Translations under genes and position numbers: made by a program
Source: an uncultured Bacteroidales bacterium
GTDB taxonomy: Bacteria; Bacteroidota; Bacteroidia; Bacteroidales; F082
Direction: 5' to 3'
Assembly (NCBI GenBank): GCA_905234275.1
Contig: CAJOHD010000002.1
Span: 186,001-250,000 of the forward strand
Length of the DNA stretch: 64,000 nucleotides
Notes under the pieces: model-generated
Told to the model about the DNA's origin: nothing
Seen by the model: only the letters and a program-made list of their open reading frames with translations
Databases searched by the model: none
Part shown: positions 8,455 to 16,483 of the stretch, one piece after another
Layout: each line of letters begins with the position of its first letter
Position numbering within the stretch: position 1 is the first letter of the stretch

Positions 8455-10299
8455 ATGAAGTCGCTGCGTTTTTTCAGGTTTTTTGCAATGATTCTCATAT
8501 GCTTTGTTTTTTCTTTACAAAGCATTGACGCTCAAAATGTTAGCAATCAACGCCAGATTGACGAGAAGCTGGCACGCGAGTTTTATTTCAAAAAAGACTA
8601 CGAGAAAGCTCGCGATATTTACAAAAACCTTTACGACAACTACGGATACACGCAGTATTTTAATCAATACGCTGACTGTCTTATATTTACAGGCGATTAT
8701 GAGGCTGCCGAAAAGGCTTTTAAATCGTTTTTGAAGAAAAATCCACAAAACTGGAAATCGCATATCGATCTGGCATACGTTTATCTTCAGCAAGGAGAAA
8801 ACGACAAGGCTGTAAAATATCTGAACAAGGCTTTAAAAGACGTTCCTGAGACTAAAAATGCTATTATTGAGGTTGCTAACTTATTGAGAAGCAAGAACTT
8901 CAACGATCAGGCGCTTGATTTATTCAACAAAGGGGCCAAAAATCCCAATCTCAACTATAGTTTTAATCTCGAAAAGGCTTATACCTACAACTCGATGCTT
9001 GACTTTGAGAACGCCACCGAGTGCTATCTCTTGTATTTAAAGGAGAATCCCGACCAATATGAGATGGTGAAAAACCGTTTCAGGGTGATGATGATGTACG
9101 ACCTCAACGGCAATGTGGATGACGTGATTCGTGTGGCTTTGCTCAAGAAAACGCAGGAAGACCCTGAAAATGAAGAGTTTTCTTCCTTACTGATGTGGTA
9201 TTCGCTTCAACAGCAGGATTATGAGCTGGCTCTGATGCAGCTTAAGGCTCTCGACCGGCGCGGCAAAGGGGATTACGAGAGAGACCTGCTTTATATTGCG
9301 CAGATTGCCAGCGATAACAGGCAATACGACGTGGCTGTCGATGCTTATGATTATGTTTTGAAGAAGTCGGATGAGGGCGTTTATTATGTGCAGGCAACCG
9401 TTGGATTTATCAAGAATAGCTATGAAAAAGCGGTGGCGGAAGGCAATCACGACAAGAAGTTTTACGAGAATCTTTCAAAAAAAATTGACGATGCCTTTGA
9501 GAAAATCGGTTTTTCGGGCGATATGATACCGCTGGTGTTGGTTCAAGCTGATATTATGGCGTTTGAGTTGAATAGATATGACGATGCTAAAGCGTTACTG
9601 AACAATGCGTTAGAAATGAATCTTTCGCCTAACAACAAAGCGGAATTGAAGATGAAACTCGCAGACATTTATCTGTTGACCGACGAGGTGTGGGAGGCGA
9701 CGCTGCTGTATTCGCAGATTGAGAAGTCGCTGAAAAACGAGCCGATAGCCCATGAGGCAAGGTTCAAAAACGCGCAACTACGTTATTTTATCGGTGAATT
9801 CGAATGGGCGAACGCAGCGCTGAATATCTTAAAATCAGCGACTTCTAAACTCGTGGCAAACGACGCGATGACTCTTTCGTTGACCATCAGCGACAATTTG
9901 GAATACGACACTATCGGGCTGAAACGCTTGGCAAAAGCCGATTATTACATCTATCAGCATCGCTATGAGCTTGCTAATCAGATGCTTGACTCGGTGGTGG
10001 CGTATAATCCTAATGAGGTGAGTCTGCCGAGCGCTTTCTACAGAAAAGCGAAACTTGCAGTGAATGCTGGAGATTATGAGCTTGCCGACAGTCTTTACAA
10101 GCGCGTTTACGAAGGCTATGCCGACGGCTACATTGCCGATGAGGCTTTGATAGAAGATGCATTACTGCTTGAGAATCAATTGAATAGAAAAGAAGAGGCG
10201 ATGGAGTGCTACTCGAAACTCTTCGATTATTATACAGCAAGCGTTTATGTGGCGCAGGCTCGAAAGAGCTACCGCCGCTTACGTGACGAATTAAAATGA
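8455..10299 (+). CDS. Exported TPR-repeat protein
   Basis: The 614-residue protein has a signal peptide (FFAMILICFVFSLQSIDAQ) and then a long array of tetratricopeptide-like helical pairs. Clear examples are FYFKKDYEKARDIYKNLY, CLIFTGDYEAAEKAFKSFL, VYLQQGENDKAVKYLNKAL and KLAVNAGDYELADSLYKRVY. TPR arrays act as protein-protein scaffolds. Here the protein would be periplasmic and may assemble with the small coiled-coil lipoprotein encoded 4 nt upstream. rsmA follows 6 nt downstream. No enzymatic domain is apparent. Confidence 0.85.
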   Translation: MKSLRFFRFFAMILICFVFSLQSIDAQNVSNQRQIDEKLAREFYFKKDYEKARDIYKNLYDNYGYTQYFNQYADCLIFTGDYEAAEKAFKSFLKKNPQNWKSHIDLAYVYLQQGENDKAVKYLNKALKDVPETKNAIIEVANLLRSKNFNDQALDLFNKGAKNPNLNYSFNLEKAYTYNSMLDFENATECYLLYLKENPDQYEMVKNRFRVMMMYDLNGNVDDVIRVALLKKTQEDPENEEFSSLLMWYSLQQQDYELALMQLKALDRRGKGDYERDLLYIAQIASDNRQYDVAVDAYDYVLKKSDEGVYYVQATVGFIKNSYEKAVAEGNHDKKFYENLSKKIDDAFEKIGFSGDMIPLVLVQADIMAFELNRYDDAKALLNNALEMNLSPNNKAELKMKLADIYLLTDEVWEATLLYSQIEKSLKNEPIAHEARFKNAQLRYFIGEFEWANAALNILKSATSKLVANDAMTLSLTISDNLEYDTIGLKRLAKADYYIYQHRYELANQMLDSVVAYNPNEVSLPSAFYRKAKLAVNAGDYELADSLYKRVYEGYADGYIADEALIEDALLLENQLNRKEEAMECYSKLFDYYTASVYVAQARKSYRRLRDELK

Positions 10300-10305
10300 C
10301 AGATT

Positions 10306-11076
10306 ATGGGAAACAACAATAATATCGATTTGGTGAGACCGAAAAAAGCCCTCGGACAGCATTTCTTGGTCGATTTGAACATCGCCCGAAACATAGTGAA
10401 TGCCTTGGGTACCGACCATGACGTGGTAATTGAGGTTGGAGCAGGTATGGGTGTGCTTACACAGTATCTCATTGAAAATCAGCTTGATAAGCTTCAGGTG
10501 GTGGAAATCGACAAGGAATCAGTGGAGTTTCTGAAGAAAAAGTTCCCGGAGCTGGAAGGGCATTTAGTGCTTGGAGATTTTTTGAAATATGATATGACGG
10601 GCGGCGACGTCGCTGTCATAGGCAACTTCCCTTACAACATCAGTTCCCAGATCTTTTTCCAAATCTTAAAATACCGCAACAACGTTTCAGAGTGCGTCGG
10701 CATGATTCAGAAAGAGGTTGCTGAGCGTATTGCAGCGGGTCCGGGAAGCAAGACCTACGGCATTCTGAGCGTGCTTCTGCAGGCTTGGTACGACATCGAA
10801 TATCTGTTCACAGTGCATGAGAACGTGTTCAACCCGCCACCGAAGGTGAAATCGGCGATGATAAGGCTCAAGCGCAACAACGTCAAGGAGTTGGGATGCG
10901 ATGAGAAGATGTTTGTGACCGTGGTGAAACAGGCCTTCAACCAGCGCCGCAAGACGTTGAGAAACTCGCTTCGCTCGATGATTCCTGCGGAGATTATTGA
11001 AAATGAGATTTTTAACAAGAGACCTGAGCAGTTGTCGGTGCAGGAGTTTGTGGAATTAGTTAAGGTTCTTCATTGA
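10306..11076 (+). CDS. rsmA: 16S rRNA dimethyladenosine transferase
   Basis: RsmA/KsgA dimethylates two adjacent adenines in helix 45 of 16S rRNA, a late 30S maturation step. The 256-residue protein has KKALGQHFLVD at the N-terminus, the SAM-binding GAGMGVLTQYL near residue 45, and the catalytic NFPYNISSQI near residue 107. The C-terminal domain includes NQRRKTLRNSL. Length is typical. Its last 21 nt overlap the end of the convergent permease gene. It lies at the end of the serS-lipoprotein-TPR run. Confidence 0.96.
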   Translation: MGNNNNIDLVRPKKALGQHFLVDLNIARNIVNALGTDHDVVIEVGAGMGVLTQYLIENQLDKLQVVEIDKESVEFLKKKFPELEGHLVLGDFLKYDMTGGDVAVIGNFPYNISSQIFFQILKYRNNVSECVGMIQKEVAERIAAGPGSKTYGILSVLLQAWYDIEYLFTVHENVFNPPPKVKSAMIRLKRNNVKELGCDEKMFVTVVKQAFNQRRKTLRNSLRSMIPAEIIENEIFNKRPEQLSVQEFVELVKVLH

Positions 11077-12273
11077 AATCCTTACCGTAGTAAACGCTGC
11101 GATTCCTCCGATGATTGTTATCGTGGCGAGGACGATGAGAACATCCTGCATTTGCAGCGAAACTGGATAATAATCAACGATGTAGCTGCCAGTGTCGTCG
11201 CCGAGGCGGATGATGCCGACGTACTGCTGGAGCAACACCGCGATGATACCCAGAATCAGTCCGATGATGCCGCCTACGACCGCAATGATGGTGCCTTCGT
11301 TGAGGAAAATGCTGCGAATCAATGAGTTGTCACCGCCCATGGCACGAAGTGTGGCAGTGTCTTTTTTCTTCTCGATGATGAGCATGCTGAGCGACCCGAT
11401 GACGTTGAACGTCGCCATCACCAAAATGAACACAAGTATCAGATACACAGCGAGTTTCTCCGATTTCATCATCTTATATAAGGTCGACTGCTGCTCGTAT
11501 TGGTCTTGAACGTTGTAGTCGGGACCGACAATTTTTTTGATTTCCTTTTTTATCTTATTCAGATTGGATGATTGGTTGACAAAAATCTCCACATCTGAAG
11601 CAAGTCCATCATAATCAATCAGTTCTGAAAGCCATTCATAAGGAGCCAGAATGGTGGTTTCATCAATTTCCTGATTTGTTGCAAACGATTGGTTTACAAA
11701 CAGTTGCCCTGTGTTGAAGCTGTTTTCGAGGCTGAAAGAGGAGGCATTTCCACGTCTGGGAACATACACCTGAATCATCGTGAACGGACTGTTCGGGTTG
11801 ATGCCCAGATAATATGCCATCCCGACGCCTGGAATAGCAAAATCGACATCAGTATCGGTGCCGAAACGTCCTGATTTTACTATAGATTTGTCGATTCTTT
11901 CTACTGTGTAGAACTCCGCCGGCACACCTTTAATCTGACCAATCTGCTGCTTGTCCTGGTTGCGGAAAAGAGCATCTTCGATGATGGTCGGCAAAACCAG
12001 CTCCACATTTTTTATTTCTTTGATTTTGTCAAAAGGAAACTCGTTGACATTCAGGGTTTTACCTTTGACAGAGGTGATCTGTAAATCGGCCGACATCTTG
12101 TGGATGTTCTCGCTGATGACCACGTTGAAGCCGTTAAAAATCGACAAAACGAAGATCATGGCGAACGCCGCCACTGCCACGCTGATGATGGAAATCCACG
12201 TCACGATGTTGATGAGGTTGTGGCTTTTCTTCGCGAGAAGATAACGTTGCGCTATGAATAACGGCAGCTTCAA
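11056..12273 (-). CDS. LolC/LolE-type lipoprotein-releasing ABC permease
   Basis: The 405-residue protein begins KLPLFIAQRYLLAKKSHNLINIVTWIS, the typical LolC/E entry into the first membrane helix. It has four membrane segments: one near the N-terminus and three in the C-terminal FtsX domain (LAVYLILVFILVMATFNVIGS, IIAVVGGIIGLILGIIAVL and VLIVLATITIIGGIAAF). A large periplasmic domain lies between. Such permeases, with a LolD ATPase, extract lipoproteins from the inner membrane; no lolD is in view. Translation starts at TTG (12271-12273), overlapping the rbfA stop as TTGA, so the two genes are coupled. Confidence 0.88.
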   Translation of the reverse strand: MKLPLFIAQRYLLAKKSHNLINIVTWISIISVAVAAFAMIFVLSIFNGFNVVISENIHKMSADLQITSVKGKTLNVNEFPFDKIKEIKNVELVLPTIIEDALFRNQDKQQIGQIKGVPAEFYTVERIDKSIVKSGRFGTDTDVDFAIPGVGMAYYLGINPNSPFTMIQVYVPRRGNASSFSLENSFNTGQLFVNQSFATNQEIDETTILAPYEWLSELIDYDGLASDVEIFVNQSSNLNKIKKEIKKIVGPDYNVQDQYEQQSTLYKMMKSEKLAVYLILVFILVMATFNVIGSLSMLIIEKKKDTATLRAMGGDNSLIRSIFLNEGTIIAVVGGIIGLILGIIAVLLQQYVGIIRLGDDTGSYIVDYYPVSLQMQDVLIVLATITIIGGIAAFTTVRISMKNLN

Positions 12274-12611
12274 GATTTGAGCAGATTGTCAATGTTTTCA
12301 ATATAATCCAGCGAGTCGTCCTCAAAGAACTGCAGCTCCGGAATCACTCTGACTTGCAGGTGGATGCGGTCGCCGAGCTTGCCACGAAGGACTTTCGTCA
12401 TAGCGTTCACTTCCTTCACCACGGCGGTTTTCGCCTCACGGTCAGGACCGAACACGCTGAGGTAGACGCGGGCATACGACAGATCGCTCGTCACGTTGAC
12501 CTTAGTCACGGTAATCATGATGTTTCCTTGGGTTTTGATCTCCCTTTGGAATATTTCGCTGAGTTCCTTCTGAATCAGCTTCGAGATTTTTTGTTGTCTT
12601 TTTGTTTCCAT
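12270..12611 (-). CDS. rbfA: Ribosome-binding factor A
   Basis: RbfA is a cold-shock-related 30S assembly factor that acts on the 5' domain of 16S rRNA. The 113-residue protein starts METKRQQKISKLIQKELSEIF and carries the KH-like core ITVTKVNVTSDLSYARVYLSVFG, ending PELQFFEDDSLDYIENIDNLL. An upstream in-frame ATG would fall inside the promoter. The TATTTTTG element at 12619-12626 leaves only 7 nt before the ATG, so the mRNA is probably leaderless or nearly so. The downstream permease is translationally coupled. Confidence 0.94.
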   Translation of the reverse strand: METKRQQKISKLIQKELSEIFQREIKTQGNIMITVTKVNVTSDLSYARVYLSVFGPDREAKTAVVKEVNAMTKVLRGKLGDRIHLQVRVIPELQFFEDDSLDYIENIDNLLKS

Positions 12612-12618
12612 AGTGGCG

Positions 12619-12626
12619 CAAAAATA
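12619..12626 (-). promoter_or_regulatory. -7 element of rbfA, almost abutting the start codon
   Basis: TATTTTTG on the minus strand ends 7 nt before the rbfA ATG, implying a leader of zero to a few nucleotides. Confidence 0.65.
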
Positions 12627-12671
12627 CATAAATTTTTAATGCAGGGTTGCCTTTTATTGATATTATTTTCA

Positions 12672-12679
12672 TATTTTTG
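12672..12679 (+). promoter_or_regulatory. -7 element upstream of the dtd leader repeat
   Basis: TATTTTTG lies 147 nt before the dtd ATG and just upstream of the inverted repeat at 12687-12808. If used, the repeat becomes part of the dtd 5' leader. Confidence 0.5.
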
Positions 12680-12686
12680 CACTGTC

Positions 12687-12808
12687 GTCATTTCGACTGA
12701 AGTGTAATGAAATGGAACGAAATGGAGAAATCCTTGTTTAACGAAATCATATGATTGTTTACGTAAATAGAGGATTTCTCGACTTCGCTCTGCTACGCTC
12801 GAAATGAC
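12687..12808. repeat. REP-like inverted repeat, GTCATTTCGA family
   Basis: Terminal 10-bp perfect inverted repeats GTCATTTCGA (12687-12696) and TCGAAATGAC (12799-12808) enclose inner arms GGAGAAATCC and GGATTTCTCG. The two units face each other with GTCATT outermost. The same arrangement recurs at 24188-24275 and 42304-42392. Confidence 0.75.
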
Positions 12809-12826
12809 AAAAAAAAAGAAAAATAT

Positions 12827-13276
12827 ATGAGAATAGTTACACAAAGAGTCAGTCGAGCATCTGTCACTATCGACGGCGTTTTAAAATCGCAGATAGGGCT
12901 GGGGATGATGGTGCTTCTTGGCATCGAAGACGCTGATAATGAGGAAGATGTGGAATATCTTTGCCAGAAGCTGGCGAAGCTGAGGATTTTCGCCGATGAC
13001 AATAATGCGATGAACCTCGACGTTAATCAGGTGGAAGGTGATTTCCTTGTGGTGAGCCAGTTTACGCTTCACGCTATGACGAAAAAAGGCAACCGTCCGA
13101 GTTTCATCCGTGCGGCGCGACCTGAACATGCGATTCCGCTTTATGAGCTGTTCCTCAAGAGGTTGGCTGAAATATCAGGACGCAGGGTGGAGTGTGGAGA
13201 ATTCGGCGCTGACATGAAGGTGGAGCTAATAAATGATGGACCGGTGACGATTATAATTGACACGAAAGAAAGATAG
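12827..13276 (+). CDS. dtd: D-aminoacyl-tRNA deacylase
   Basis: Dtd hydrolyses D-amino acids (and glycine mischarged on tRNA-Ala) from tRNA. The 149-residue protein matches the family over its full length: MRIVTQRVSRASVTIDG at the start, the active-site loop VVSQFTLHA near residue 79, and NDGPVTIIID near the C-terminus. The gene stands alone between repeats. Its probable promoter lies upstream of the 122-bp inverted repeat, so a hairpin may form in its leader. Confidence 0.96.
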   Translation: MRIVTQRVSRASVTIDGVLKSQIGLGMMVLLGIEDADNEEDVEYLCQKLAKLRIFADDNNAMNLDVNQVEGDFLVVSQFTLHAMTKKGNRPSFIRAARPEHAIPLYELFLKRLAEISGRRVECGEFGADMKVELINDGPVTIIIDTKER

Positions 13277-13277
13277 T

Positions 13278-13409
13278 CTCTCGCAGATAACGCAGAAAGC
13301 GCAGAAATACATCCACAGTCCGATCTGCGATAATCTGCAGCTCGCGACGCGAGCAATCCCACAGAGGAAGAATGGAAAAAATCTGTGATATCAGCGAAAT
13401 CTGCGAGAG
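13278..13409. repeat. 132-bp inverted repeat with CTCTCGCAGAT ends
   Basis: The element fills the gap between dtd and the SIMPL gene. Its ends are an 11-bp perfect inverted repeat, CTCTCGCAGAT (13278-13288) and ATCTGCGAGAG (13399-13409). The interior has related direct motifs such as CAGATAACGCAGAAAGCGCAG and a TCTGCGATAATCTGCAG segment. It differs in sequence from the GTCATTC and GTAGAGAC families. Confidence 0.65.
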
Positions 13410-13436
13410 GATAAAGAAAAATTAAATTTTAGAAAT

Positions 13437-14135
13437 ATGAAAAACTACAAATTTGAAGCTTTCCTGGTGATGGTCGGATTGATCGTCATGGGAGTTTGTG
13501 TGATGCTCGGTTTGGGCAAAGTAAACCAAAGTGTTAGAACCGTCAACGTTAGAGGTCTCGCAGAGATGAATGTTGAAGCTAACAAAGTGACTTGGCCTAT
13601 CGCTGTAAAGGAAGCAGGCAACGACCTTACTGCTGTTTATTCACAGGTGAGCAAGAGTGCTGATGCTGTTGTTAAGTTTTTGAAAGACAACGGATTAAGT
13701 GAAGAAGAAATCAGTGTGACAGCACCTAATGTGGTTGACCGTGCCACCAATTATTACGACAACAGCTGGAAGCAGCGCTACAACGTAACCTCAAACATCG
13801 TGGTGACATCCAACAAAGTGAAACTCGTGATGGAGCTGATTGCCCGTCAGGGTGAACTTATTGGAAAAGGTGTCGCCATCAACTCAAGCGAATACGGCAA
13901 CTACACCATCTACGAGTACACCGAGCTCAACAGCATCAAGCCGCAGATGATTGAGGAGGCTACGAAGAACGCCCGCGCTGCCGCTGAGAAGTTCGCAAAA
14001 GACTCGGATAGCAAGCTCGGCAAAATCAAAACAGCCAACCAGGGATTGTTCACAATCGAGAATGTCGACGAATACACTCCGAACGTCAAGCACGTGAGAG
14101 TGGTTACCAACGTGACATATTTCCTTGAAGACTAA
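13437..14135 (+). CDS. SIMPL-domain membrane-anchored periplasmic protein
   Basis: The 232-residue protein has one N-terminal membrane segment (FLVMVGLIVMGVCVMLGLG). A SIMPL (DUF541) domain follows, recognisable by VNVRGLAEMNVEANKVTW, the NGLSEEEISVTAPNV loop, and the helix IEEATKNARAAAEKFAKDSDSKLGKI. SIMPL proteins are oligomeric periplasmic or cell-surface proteins of poorly defined role, some linked to oxidative stress or signalling. The last base of its stop codon is the first base of the next ATG (TAATG), so the hydrolase is translationally coupled. Confidence 0.85.
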   Translation: MKNYKFEAFLVMVGLIVMGVCVMLGLGKVNQSVRTVNVRGLAEMNVEANKVTWPIAVKEAGNDLTAVYSQVSKSADAVVKFLKDNGLSEEEISVTAPNVVDRATNYYDNSWKQRYNVTSNIVVTSNKVKLVMELIARQGELIGKGVAINSSEYGNYTIYEYTELNSIKPQMIEEATKNARAAAEKFAKDSDSKLGKIKTANQGLFTIENVDEYTPNVKHVRVVTNVTYFLED

Positions 14136-14932
14136 TGTTGCTGTTTTATAGAAAATACGGTGACCCGAAGCACAAGCCCATCGTGGTTTTGCACGGTGTG
14201 CTTGGTCTTTCCGACAACTGGGACTATTTCGGCAAACGCTTTGCTGAGCTGGGTTTTTACGTCATCGTGCCCGATATGCGAAACCATGGACAATCGCCGC
14301 GTTATGAGGCGTTTAACTACAAGGTGATGGCTCGCGACGTGAAAAAAGTGCTCGATTATGAGCATATCAAAAAATGTTACGTCATTGGGCACAGTATGGG
14401 AGGCAAGATAGCAATGATGCTTGCTTTCGAGAATCCGCAACTCGTTGAGCGACTGGAGGTTCTGGATATAAGTCCGCGTAAGTTCGACCATCCGTTGGAG
14501 CATGTGGGCTTTATCGATGCGATGGGTAAAGTCGATCTGAAACACGTGAAACGACGCAGCGATGTTGAGGAACAACTCGCAAAATACAATTTCGAGAAGC
14601 GAATCCTGCTTTTTCTGATGAAGAATCTGTCGTTCAGTCACGAGCACGGTTTCAGATGGAAACCTTATCTCAAGTCGATCTACAAAAACATCGAAGAGAT
14701 TGGCAAAGGACTTGAAAACCAAGGTGTTTACACTGGTCCGACCTTGTTCATCAGAGGTGGCAAGTCGGATTACATCTTGGAGAAGGATGTTGCACAAATA
14801 GAGAAGCAATTTACAGATTATCAATTGGTTACATTGCCTGAATCGGGACACTGGATTCATGTGGATGATCCAGTGGGGTTCATGAGGGAGACAGAGAGGT
14901 TCCTCCCTCCGCTATCGCTCCGTTCGGAATGA
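14135..14932 (+). CDS. Alpha/beta-hydrolase (YbfF-like esterase)
   Basis: The 265-residue protein has the alpha/beta-hydrolase fold: oxyanion strand VVLHGVLGLSDNW, the DMRNHGQSP loop, nucleophile elbow GHSMGG near residue 87, and catalytic His in ESGHWIHVDDP near residue 248. It most resembles YbfF-type acyl esterases; the substrate is not predictable. The last eight residues and the stop codon come from a repeat unit (14897-14933), so the original C-terminus was probably altered when the repeat arrived. It is coupled to the SIMPL gene by a TAATG overlap. Confidence 0.88.
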   Translation: MLLFYRKYGDPKHKPIVVLHGVLGLSDNWDYFGKRFAELGFYVIVPDMRNHGQSPRYEAFNYKVMARDVKKVLDYEHIKKCYVIGHSMGGKIAMMLAFENPQLVERLEVLDISPRKFDHPLEHVGFIDAMGKVDLKHVKRRSDVEEQLAKYNFEKRILLFLMKNLSFSHEHGFRWKPYLKSIYKNIEEIGKGLENQGVYTGPTLFIRGGKSDYILEKDVAQIEKQFTDYQLVTLPESGHWIHVDDPVGFMRETERFLPPLSLRSE

Positions 14933-15054
14933 CAACCATAACGGGGATAAAGAGGCGCGGCTTAATGAAACAGAATGATTTGTAGGAATCGTCAAGCCGC
15001 GCTATAATAACAACAAACAACATTGTCATTCCGAGCACGAAGTGCGAGGCATCT
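14897..15054. repeat. Composite REP/MITE-like inverted repeat, copy B
   Basis: The left arm begins AGGTTCCTC and ends CGGAATGAC (to 14933). The right arm (15025-15054) starts GTCATTCCGAGCACGAAGTG. In the centre GCGCGGCTT (14956-14964) pairs with AAGCCGCGC (14994-15002). Order and motifs match copy A at 1782-1932. The left arm overlaps the end of the hydrolase gene. Confidence 0.75.
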
Positions 15055-15086
15055 CAAAAAATATTTTCATCAAATGAAATATTTTG

Positions 15087-15094
15087 TATTTTTG
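15087..15094 (+). promoter_or_regulatory. -7 element of the mrp gene
   Basis: TATTTTTG, 43 nt before the ATG at 15138 and just downstream of composite repeat B. Confidence 0.65.
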
Positions 15095-15137
15095 TAGTCT
15101 AGTAAAATTTTGAATTTTAAATATTAAATTTTTAGAA

Positions 15138-16160
15138 ATGATTCCGTCGAAACAGAAGGTTTTGGAAATTTTGAAGGACGTTGTTTATTTCCCGAAGGGA
15201 AGTAACATCGTTGACGCTGAGATGGTTAAAGACGTCGAGGTAGGGGAGAATTTGGTTCGTTTTAAACTCGTTCTTGATGATGTTGATGACGAGAAGAACA
15301 AGTTCGTTATTGAAAATGCGAAGAAAATTTTAAATGATAATTTCGGCGATGTCGATGTTGACATCATCCCGACAGCGCCGGTGACGATGCTCTCGAAGGT
15401 GAAACATATCATCGCGGTGGCATCAGGAAAAGGCGGCGTGGGTAAGTCGACAGTGGCTGTGAACCTCGCGGTGGCGCTGGCAGTGCAGGGATTTAAGGTC
15501 GGCATGCTCGACGCGGATATCTACGGTCCTTCGGTGCCGATTATGTTCGGAACAGAAGGCACACAGCCTGAGTGCTACGACAAGGACGGCAAGACATATA
15601 TGGTGCCGCTGCAGAAATACGGCATCAAGCTGATGAGTATCGGCATGATGGTCAACGCCGAGACACCGTTGATTTGGCGCGGACCTATGGCTACAAGCGC
15701 GCTCACACAGCTCATGACTGAGACCGACTGGGGCGAGATCGACTTTTTGGTTGTCGATATGCCTCCGGGAACGGGCGACATCCAGCTCTGCTTAGCTCAG
15801 AACTTCAAAGTTGCCGGCTCAATCATCGTGACTACACCTCAGAAGGTGGCATTCGCCGATGTGCGCCGTGCAGCCAACATGTTCAAACATAAGGGCGTGA
15901 GCATCCCTATCCTCGGTTTGGTCGAGAATATGGCATATTTCACACCAAGCGACATGCCTGAAAAGAAATATTACATCTTCGGACAAGGTCACGGAAAAGA
16001 ATTTGCAGAAGAACTCGGCATCCCGTTCCTCGGTGCTATCCCAATGGATGAGAACATCGCAAGTTCTGGCGACAAAGGCACACCTTACACCTTCGGCAAT
16101 TTCGGTCCGGTGACAGCAGCATTTGAGAAAGTGGCACGTAAAGTTATAGAATTAGTTTAA
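15138..16160 (+). CDS. apbC: Mrp/ApbC-type iron-sulfur cluster carrier ATPase
   Basis: The 340-residue protein joins an N-terminal DUF59-like domain (about residues 1-80) to a deviant Walker P-loop ATPase: VASGKGGVGKST near residue 96, DADIYGPSVP, and VVDMPPGTGD. Mrp proteins carry and transfer Fe-S clusters to apo-enzymes in the cytoplasm. The C-terminal CxxC seen in many relatives is not evident: the corresponding segment reads YFTPSDMPEKKYYIFGQG. The adjacent NifU-domain gene, which has a CxxC, may supply the cluster ligand; that is inference. It starts one operon with that gene. Confidence 0.93.
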   Translation: MIPSKQKVLEILKDVVYFPKGSNIVDAEMVKDVEVGENLVRFKLVLDDVDDEKNKFVIENAKKILNDNFGDVDVDIIPTAPVTMLSKVKHIIAVASGKGGVGKSTVAVNLAVALAVQGFKVGMLDADIYGPSVPIMFGTEGTQPECYDKDGKTYMVPLQKYGIKLMSIGMMVNAETPLIWRGPMATSALTQLMTETDWGEIDFLVVDMPPGTGDIQLCLAQNFKVAGSIIVTTPQKVAFADVRRAANMFKHKGVSIPILGLVENMAYFTPSDMPEKKYYIFGQGHGKEFAEELGIPFLGAIPMDENIASSGDKGTPYTFGNFGPVTAAFEKVARKVIELV

Positions 16161-16161
16161 G

Positions 16162-16398
16162 ATGGAAAAAGAAGCAATAGAAAAGAAAGTCAAGAACGTA
16201 CTGACGCAGATCGAGCCTTATCTGAAGGCCGACGGCGGCGGTGTGGAGTTTGTACGCTTGGACGACGACATGACGGTGTGGGTGCAGCTCACAGGTCATT
16301 GCGCCAACTGCCCGCATAGCAGTCAGACGTTGAAAAACGGCATCGAGAAGACGATGAAGAGCGTGATTCCGGAAATAAAATCAGTGGAAAAAGTTTAG
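16162..16398 (+). CDS. NifU C-terminal-domain Fe-S scaffold protein
   Basis: The 78-residue protein consists only of the NifU C-terminal domain: LTQIEPYLKADGGGVEFVRL, then the cluster-binding CANCPHSSQTLKNGIE with its CxxC. Such stand-alone domains bind a [4Fe-4S] cluster and deliver it to target enzymes. It begins 1 nt after the mrp stop, so the two are certainly cotranscribed and probably work together. Its TAG stop lies within three tandem GTTTAGA heptamers (16393-16413). Confidence 0.93.
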   Translation: MEKEAIEKKVKNVLTQIEPYLKADGGGVEFVRLDDDMTVWVQLTGHCANCPHSSQTLKNGIEKTMKSVIPEIKSVEKV

Positions 16399-16413
16399 AG
16401 TTTAGAGTTTAGA
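16393..16413. repeat. Three tandem GTTTAGA heptamers across a stop codon
   Basis: Three exact copies of GTTTAGA run from 16393 to 16413. The stop codon of the NifU-domain gene is in the first copy. Gain or loss of copies would not change the protein. Confidence 0.7.
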
Positions 16414-16483
16414 GTTGTTTTAAAGTTCAAAAGTATATAAGTTTAGGAGAAAAAATTAGTAATAACATTAAAAGGTTAAAAAT

